From: Closterium sp. NIES-65
Taxonomy: Eukaryota; Streptophyta; Zygnematophyceae; Desmidiales; Closteriaceae
Direction of reading: 5' to 3'
DNA: 64,000 nucleotides
NCBI GenBank assembly: GCA_948144175.1
Contig: CANXME010002322.1
Coordinates: forward strand, 1-64,000
This document shows positions 56,955 through 64,000 of this stretch, piece after piece (position 1 is the stretch's first letter; every line of letters starts with the position of its first letter). The position numbers and the translations under genes were made by a program. The notes under the pieces are model-generated. The model ran no database searches and was not told the origin of the DNA. It saw only the letters and a list, made by a program, of their open reading frames with translations.

Positions 56955-58478
56955 GCATGTGAGTGCTGCTCCAGCGCATGTGAGTGCTGCTCCAGCGCAT
57001 GTGAGTGCTGCTCCAGCGCATGTGAGTGCTGCTCCAGCGCATGTGAGTGCTACTCCAGCGCATGTGAATGCTGCTCCAGTGCATGTGAGTGCTGCTCCAG
57101 CGCATGTGAGTGCTGCTCCAGCGCATGTGAGTGCTGCTCCAGCGCATGTGAGTGCTGCTCCAGCGCATGTGAGTGCTGCTCCAGCGCATGTGAGTGCTGC
57201 TCCAGCGCATGTGAGTGCTGCTCCAGCGCATGTGAGTGCTGCTCCAGCGCATGTGAGTGCTGCTCCAGCGCATGTGAGTGCTGCTCCAGCGCATGTGAGT
57301 GCTGCTCCAGGGCATGTGAGTGCTACTCCAGCGCATGTGAATGCTGCTCCAGCGCATGTGAATGCTGCTCCAGCGCATGTGAGTGCTGCTCCAGCGCATG
57401 TGAGTGCTGCTCCAGCGCATGTGAGTGCTGCTCCAGCGCATGTGAGTGCTGCTCCAGCGCATGTGAGTGCTGCTCCAGCGCATGTGAGTGCTGCTCCAGC
57501 GCATGTGAGTGCTGCTCCAGCGCATGTGAGTGCTGCTCCAGCGCATGTGAGTGCTGCTCCAGCGCATGTGAGTGCTGCTCCAGCGCATGTGAGTGCTACT
57601 CCAGCGCATGTGAATGCTGCTCCAGCGCATGTGAGTGCTGCTCCAGCGCATGTGAGTGCTGCTCCAGCGCATGTGAGTGCTGCTCCAGCGCATGTGAGTG
57701 CTGCTCCAGCGCATGTGAGTGCTGCTCCAGCGCATGTGAGTGCTGCTCCAGCGCATGTGAGTGCTGCTCCAGCGCATGTGAGTGCTGCTCCAGCGCATGT
57801 GAGTGCTGCTCCAGCGCATGTGAGTGCTACTCCAGCGCATGTGAATGCTGCTCCAGCGCATGTGAATGCTGCTCCAACGCATGTGAGTGCTGCTCCAGCG
57901 CATGTGAGTGCTGCTCCAGCGCATGTGAGTGCTGCTCCAGCGCATGTGAGTGCTGCTCCAGCGCATGTGAGTGCTGCTCCAGCGCATGTGAGTGCTGCTC
58001 CAGCGCATGTGAGTGCTACTCCAGCGCATGTGAATGCTGCTCCAGCGCATGTGAATGCTGCTCCAACGCATGTGAGTGCTGCTCCAGCGCATGTGAGTGC
58101 TGCTCCAGCGCATGTGAGTGCTGCTCCAGCGCATGTGAGTGCTGCTCCAGCGCATGTGAGTGCTGCTCCAGCGCATGTGAGTGCTGCTCCGGCGCATGCG
58201 AGTGCTGCTCCAGTGCATGTGAGTGCTGCTCCAGCGCATGTGAGTGCTGCTCCAGCGCATGTGAGTGCTGCTCCAGCGCATGTGAGTGCTGCTCCAACGC
58301 ATGTGAATGCTGCTCCAGCGCATGTGAGTGCTGCTCCAGCGCATGTGAGTGCTACTCCAGCGCATGTGAATGCTGCTCCAGCGCATGTGAGTGCTGCTCC
58401 AGCACATGTGAGTGCTGCTCCAACGCATGTGAATGCTGCTCCAGCGCATGTGAGTGCTGCTCCAGCGCATGTGCGTGC
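56955..58478. repeat. 21-bp minisatellite (CATGTGAGTGCTGCTCCAGCG), about 72 units
   Basis: The array begins within ten bases of the donor CCCTG|GTACGTGAGG of the LRR-cap exon and ends at a GTGCGTGCAG acceptor. Each unit carries GTGAGT, a perfect U1-type donor core, and CCAG. Variants (TACTCC, GTGAATG, CCAACG) recur in blocks of about 200-260 bp, showing higher-order duplication. Long frames on both strands, including a CECCSSA repeat, result from the 21-bp period. Confidence 0.95.
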
Positions 58479-60246
58479 GTGCAGTGCGGCAGATGGGACG
58501 CACCATCAACGTCCCAGCCATCCCTCTCCTCACCTCAGTACATTGCCCCATCTGTAGTCCTTCCACGTCTCCCCTCCCTCTCCCTCTCCTAATCGTTCAT
58601 TTTCCTTGCCCCAACCTTATACGTCCAACCCCATCCAACCCCATTTCGTGTATCCCATCGATCCCCATGTTTCTACATGTGTGCGCCACACATGCAGCAA
58701 GCCGAGAGTGAATCATCTGAACATCTCCAAATGACATGAGCAACCTCCTTCAGTGTCACCTACCTGTCAGTACCACCCTTACCCCTCCTACCTAGTCCAT
58801 CCCACAACTCCTTGGCTCTGTCCCTGTTTCATTGCATGAGTTTGCGTCACATGCCAGGTAGTCCCATGCTCTCTCCCTTTCTCGGATCCCTTCTTGACCA
58901 TCTCTCCTCTGGAGGAACCGGCTGAGTTGATCAGCTTGTTGACCAACCTGATGTGAGTGATCTGCGCAGAACTGGCTGAGCTGATCCGTGCCTGAGTCCC
59001 TTATCTGTCGCACCTCAACCAACTCGCCACACTGTAATATATCCACTGCACTGAGAGATCTGGGCAGGCTCAATTGCTGAGGGGTGTCACTGGGTCGAAG
59101 AGGGTAGAGGGTTAGTGGTTGCGGGTGTACTGGCATGGGGCCACTGCGTGTGCAGAGTGAAAGAGTCTCAAGTTATGATTGTGATAAATGAGAGATAGGT
59201 TAACATAGGAAAGGAAACGGTGGGCAGATTGGATGAGTGCCCACACCATCATTGGTGGGTCAATTAGGTTGACCACGCAATGATTGGCCAACACTATTGG
59301 GGGATGGGGGGGGCAATAATTGATTGGATGGCCCAGTCATTATTTGGGATCCCCCCATCAAATACGGTCCAAAAATGTTGGGAAGCACTCAACCAAAATC
59401 GGTTGGGGCTACTTGAGCCAAAGTGTACCACATTGGGTGTATCACTTACAGTAGTATTAACTAGCATATACAACATTCTAACACATGAGTATTGAAAGAC
59501 GAATGGGAGGGGGATTGCTGTGGTGCAGCGCGGACTATGTACAGGGCGTTGTGTGCATGCATGCATTCTTGTGCGTTAGCACTAAGCACTGCACCATGCA
59601 AGAATATTGGGTTCTGCTTTTACCAAGGCTATCCCATGCATGTGTATCTCGTTGTCCGTAGCACTCAGTGGGGCACATAACACATCGCCAGTGGTCCATT
59701 CCATTCCCTGTAACCATGTGCAGGAGCCTTTCGGTCAACGGGTTCACTGTGGACAGCAGTCTGCCCTCAGCACCATCTCCACCCTCGATATCCTGTCAGC
59801 CACCCCATTGCCTCGCCCACCCTGCTGTTGCATCTGCACGTGTTATTTGTTCACTCATAGCGCCATGCGGCTCTCCTTTTGCCATGCCATGCTCTGACTG
59901 TCCTCCTCGCCTTGCTGCATGCAAGGCAGTGAAGCTCCGCTCCTGTCAAGATAACGATGTTGCAATTCCCCCTTGAGTATGATAAAGTGACGCTGCAGCC
60001 CTCAACAATATTACTTACGCGCCTAGGCCGTGTGGATGTTTCTCGAGCTCTTGAAAGAAGTCAGATTGATTAAAATGGATCGATGCAACTGCCTCTGTTC
60101 CCCTGCTCTGCCTTAGAGTCGACTACAAGCTCTGTGCTTTTTTAGCCGACTGAAAAGAAAATGTCTCTATCCTGTGCTCTGCCGTGCAGCGACCTGCACA
60201 ATAACAACTTCCCTGGCGCCATTCCTGATTAGGTCTCCACCCTACC

Positions 60247-60362
60247 CACACTGATGAGCATGTATGCAGACATCATGAGCATGCATGCAGTCATCATGAG
60301 CATGTACGCAGTCATCATGAGCATGTATGCAGTCATCATGAGCATGTATGCAGTCACCATGA
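60247..60362. repeat. 21-bp array (ATGAGCATGTATGCAGTCATC), about five units
   Basis: Short regular array in an intron-like part of the receptor pseudogene. Confidence 0.9.
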
Positions 60363-61895
60363 GTACGGTATGTATGCCGTTCATTCTGTCACTGCATGGG
60401 GCCAAGAATCTGCTCGTGGAACTGTGACTCACAAGTTGTGAGAGCGCGTGCGGTGTTCTTTTCAATCTCTGGGCTAATCACCGCTCCACCGAAAATTCCT
60501 CTTTCCCTACCGTACTCCAGCCTTAGTAATGTCTTGAATAGACGCTTGACACCAATCATTATAGCTTTAGGGTTCAACATACAATCATAGACAATTTTTT
60601 ATGCTTGCGAGCGATTCATTGTGTGCACAGGGTACAGCCGAAACATAGTGTATGGATCCAGAACGAGATTTTAGTCTACAGACCTCCACTCCCCCGTTTT
60701 GGCCCCTGCTTCATAAGGACACTGCCCTAAGGACAGAGGCAATGGTTTATGATAATGGATTTCGCGGAAACCCACGATCTGGTAGCTCTCTCATTTGTCC
60801 ACTCTGATGTTTGTAGCGCTCGTGCTACTTGTCAGGCCTATCACATCACGATAGGAGACACGTGTAGCATGCTGAAATCATGCTCTCCTTTCTTATCCCC
60901 AACCTAGTGTTTAAACAAGCCATGTATTTACAGGGAGCTGGCACGGTCAAACATTGCTGGAACCTAGCCCCTCTATTGGAACCCTGAGTCACCTTGACAT
61001 CTCGCCAACCATAACCCATCCCTGTAGCTTCTCTCTTGGTGTTTGCCTTGCTTGCCTGGTGTGTTGCTGGTGCAACCTCTTGTGCACGTATGATTCCGAG
61101 TCTCCTTGGCTTGGCATCAGTCTATGTCAGTAGCTTTGAGGACAAGAGTCATCAGAAAGGTACTGAGACATTGCGTGTTAAAGACATATATGCAGACTGC
61201 AATAGAATGCGCTCTCTCTCGTTCACTCAAGGACTCCCTTATCGTTCCATCATCATAGTATGTGATGTATCACGTGTGCACACGACGTCTTCCACGCTGT
61301 GGGTTGAGGTAGCTGGAGGGTGTGGGGCTCAGGGGCACGGTCCCCAGATCATTCTCCTTCAGAACTTGGGCTTTTTGTGTGTGCACCCTGGCTGCTTGCT
61401 GTTGTATCCAGTGTCCCTTGGCGTCTGGTCCAATCACACTTATCCAAGTTACCAACCTTGACATGTAGTTGAAATCATGCTTGTATGCAACGCAACTGCA
61501 TGCAACAACAGCACTCCATGCTACCTCCGCTGAGGGCCTTAGGAAGCGCACTCAACCCTGCTAGATGGGAGTCCAAGTGCTGCCATGCCATGCACGCCGC
61601 GTTCACGAGTTGTCTTCGGATGTGCTTTCTTCCAGCTACCTGAACAGGAACGTCCTCTTTGGCGATGTGTACGGCATCACACGCAATATGACCAGCCTTG
61701 TCACGCTGCACGTGCATGGGGGGAATCGCATATGGCATGCACCATGTGCTATTTGCCATGTCCCAGGTCCCATGTGCCAATGGGCCATGTGTCATTTGTT
61801 ACTTGCCTTGGTGTGTTGAGGGGGTCCTGAAAGAGCCCATTCTAAGAGAGCATTGGATTGGGAAGGAGGACTACAGATAGGACTGAAAATGCTTG

Positions 61896-62026
61896 TTACA
61901 CCAAGCCCCTTCCTTTGGTCCGATGGCTTACACCAAGCCCCTTCCTTTGGTCCGATGGTTTACACCAAGCCCCTTCCTTTGGTCCGATGGTTTACACCAA
62001 GCCCCTTCCTTTGGTCCGATGGTTTA
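61896..62026. repeat. 32-bp array (TTACACCAAGCCCCTTCC...), four units
   Basis: Units start at 61896, 61928, 61960 and 61992, nearly identical, so recently expanded. Confidence 0.93.
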
Positions 62027-63104
62027 TCTGTATGTTCAAGGCTCATCTGCTTGCGCGCTGGTAATTGCTGACCAGCATCAAACACATTCTTCCAACAGAA
62101 CACTGCATCTTTCGTCTGCACCACCCTGTGCGTGCTCACTTCTCACCCACTCTTGTCACACCCCTGCTCATGCGCCATTTTCCCACCCACTCCTCGCCTT
62201 GGCTCTCCCTGCCCTCGCCCCCCCTTCTTTACAGTGACATGTCAGCCAACCAGTGACAGGGTGACTGCCATTGCCCCTGTCGCCCTACCTGCAGCCAACC
62301 CGTTCCCGCCCTACCTACCCTACACCCACCGCAACTTCTTCTTCCACGGGACCATCATCCCGCCCGAGGCCAACCACACCTACCTTGGCAACGCCTTTGA
62401 GCATTGTCTGCTCAACGCATCCCGAGCGCCTGGAGACTACTTGGAGCAGAGGAGTGCAGAGGAGTGTGGTGCGTTCTGTGGGGTTTCTGCTGGGGATTGC
62501 CAACCCCTGTGCAGCGGGCATGGCATGTGGTCCTTCAGTGAGTCTGTGCAGGAATCAGTATACACCTGCGATAGCAACTTCGACAACCAGGCCGGACTGC
62601 CCTTGTGCTCCTACAGTGGTGTGTATACACAAGTTTTGGGAGAGACTGAGTGATCTGGTGTAAGAAGCAGATGGCACTATCTTGTTGTACCCTTTGATTG
62701 CATTGCATACCCTGCTCATTCCTCGTAATTGTTACCATTACAGCTGCATCGCAGTTGAAACCTCTCGAACTCCTAGTGTTGATCTATTTACATCCAAGCA
62801 TATTTCTTCAGTTCCGTTTGCACCCATCTGCCTTGCCTCGCTCTGGATAACCCTGCAATTCTCCCTTCAACCAAATCATCACAGACAACAGCAGTCTCCC
62901 TGGCAGGTGCAGCACCGCAACCATTCAATGGCACCATCATCCTCACGCCCCCCACCAGCAACACGTCAGGAGCAGCACAGTGCAGCGCCCATCTGCCTCT
63001 TCCTTTTCATCGACAACCCTGGCCCGTGTAGCACGCCCTTTGTGTTCAATGCCTTCTTTAGCTTCGCCAGTCAAGTACATGGGGGGAGAAGGTTTTGTGT
63101 CAGT

Positions 63105-63390
63105 CGTAGGTCACTTTCAGGTCACACTCAGATCGCTCTAGAAACTCTCATAACGAGAGTCTCATATCACTTTCAGGCCACTCTCAGGTCACTTTCAGGT
63201 CACTCTCAGGTCAAACTCAGGTCAATTTCAGGTCAATTTCAGGTCAGTCTCGTATCAGTTTCAGGTTGGTCTTAGGTCAAATAAGGTCAAATTCAGGTCA
63301 GTCTAAGGTCAAACACGGGTCAGTCTTTTGGTCAGTTTCTGGTCAGTCTCATGTCAGCCTCATGTCAGTCTGAGGCCAGTCGTGGGTGCA
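63105..63390. repeat. Degenerate 10-11-bp array (CTTTCAGGTCA type)
   Basis: About 25 variable units, each with CAGGTCA. Closely similar in motif to the array at 5470-5580. Confidence 0.85.
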
Positions 63391-63696
63391 GGTATGATGC
63401 AGGGCCATGCCTTCCACAAACACGAGATACCCACAATCTCCCACACTACCCTTTGTCCTCCCCCACCCTACCGTTAGCAACCAACTGACCTACGTACTAT
63501 TGGCGCTTTAGCCCCAACAAGCCATATTTAGCAGCCACAAGGCCAAGATTGGCACCCAGAACAATGAGCAGGGGACTCTCGATGCTGAACTGGCTCTCAT
63601 GAGAGGTTAGGTACATTATTAGAAAGTGTGCCCTACTTCTTAGCATTCAGATTCCTCACCTCCCTGCCTTTTTTCCTGCCATGATAAACGTACGTT

Positions 63697-64000
63697 CATG
63701 ATTTCTTGGCGGTTGAAGGCTGAGTTCGTAGTCAAGCTGCAAGGATACATTATGGTTCAAACTACAAATTGTAACAATAAAGATTTCATTAACCTTGGAC
63801 TGTGCGTGCTCCATCCATTCCACAACACAGTAACTTGCACTGTTCCAAATTAAAATGGTTCACAACCATCTGCAGTGCCTTGTTTGAATGATGTGTTTTC
63901 ATCTAGAATAGAGAGCAATTAATCAGAAATGTTACAAATTGGTTAGCTTGGAAGATGTCACACGTGTGAGCACAGTCAGTGACAAATCAGGCTAGGAGAT
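63697..64000 (+). repeat. Dispersed repeat, copy 2 (runs to the window end)
   Basis: Same family and orientation as 42506-42795; see that entry for the shared landmarks. Confidence 0.75.

Larger units (their letters stand above)
56790..63605 (+). pseudogene. Decayed LRR / EGF-like / lectin-like receptor gene
   Basis: 56800-56930 encodes a plant LRR N-terminal cap (ALAAWGQLGGGWQAW, DCSTVQGVTCDAHG). The frame then shifts before the donor at 56946. LRR-like exon remnants with acceptors follow at about 58968-59032 (stop after NWLS), 59724-59795 (frameshifted), 60190-60230 (DLHNNNFPGAIPD then stop), 60941-61010 (frameshifted) and 61636-61711 (intact: YLNRNVLFGDVYGI...MTSLVTL). 62235-62620 is a long open exon with CGAFCG, a CSGHG EGF-like motif and YTCDSNFDN. 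62890-63075 has NGTIILTPPTSNTSG and, one frame over, STPFVFNAFFSF, resembling an L-type lectin. Together this fits a plant/algal receptor ectodomain. At least four frame breaks suggest decay, and any kinase part would be beyond the window. The lectin call is the weakest. Confidence 0.55.

Noticed and set aside
56709..58592. 627-residue Cys-rich (CECCSSA)n protein and 550-residue frames on both strands
   Set aside because: They run through the 21-bp intronic array. The array is bounded by a donor and an acceptor, and all frames are equally open.
1..64000. CRISPR array among the many tandem repeats
   Set aside because: Units are contiguous without unique spacers, and the sequence is eukaryotic with spliceosomal introns.

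Overview
The window reads as nuclear DNA of a green plant lineage, most likely a streptophyte alga. I base this on many short GT-AG introns, a 72-nt leucine-rich-repeat exon of the plant receptor-kinase type, a Copia-type reverse transcriptase fragment, a plant-style initiator-Met-tRNA primer-binding site, an F-box/LRR gene, a sugar-phosphate-translocator pseudogene and a Pro-rich plus transmembrane receptor tail. The species is inference; a zygnematophyte such as Closterium would fit. Gene density is low. Roughly a fifth of the window is minisatellite, much of it inside introns.

Layout. 1-616: 5' end of an LTR retrotransposon on the minus strand. 1.1-4.6 kb: a MYND zinc-finger gene and other coding-like exons. 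4.7-6.6 kb: tandem arrays. 7.0-9.3 kb: an intact F-box/LRR gene (-). 9.9-11.1 kb: a decayed SLC35/TPT transporter (-). 12.2-26.5 kb: the core of the window. Two unknown genes (631 aa and 297 aa, both -) lie head to head with an 11-exon Plavaka/CACTA-like transposase gene (911 aa, +). All exons of the three genes join in frame without a stop. Their large introns are filled with minisatellites, and one array carries a 436-bp hAT-like insertion with an 8-bp target duplication. 27.7-29.8 kb: a 72-bp minisatellite. 29.8-31.9 kb: a decayed Copia fragment (-). 34.3-34.7 kb: a 16-bp array. 37.7-38.9 kb: a coiled-coil/LRR gene with one in-frame stop. 40.9-42.4 kb: a 62-bp array split by a 1,068-bp insertion. 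45.7-47.0 kb: 3' part of an LRR receptor-like gene (-). 49.5 kb: a tRNA-Ser(AGA) (-). 56.7-63.6 kb: a decayed LRR/EGF/lectin-like receptor gene (+), with a 1.5-kb, 21-bp minisatellite in its first visible intron.

Two themes stand out. First, the three-gene block around the intact transposase may be a DNA transposon with two undescribed accessory proteins. Second, several unrelated minisatellites carry a consensus splice donor or acceptor in every unit and start at, or lie within, real introns. This suggests array growth seeded at splice sites. All exon structures come from reading frames and GT-AG junctions by eye; no alignment or expression data were available.
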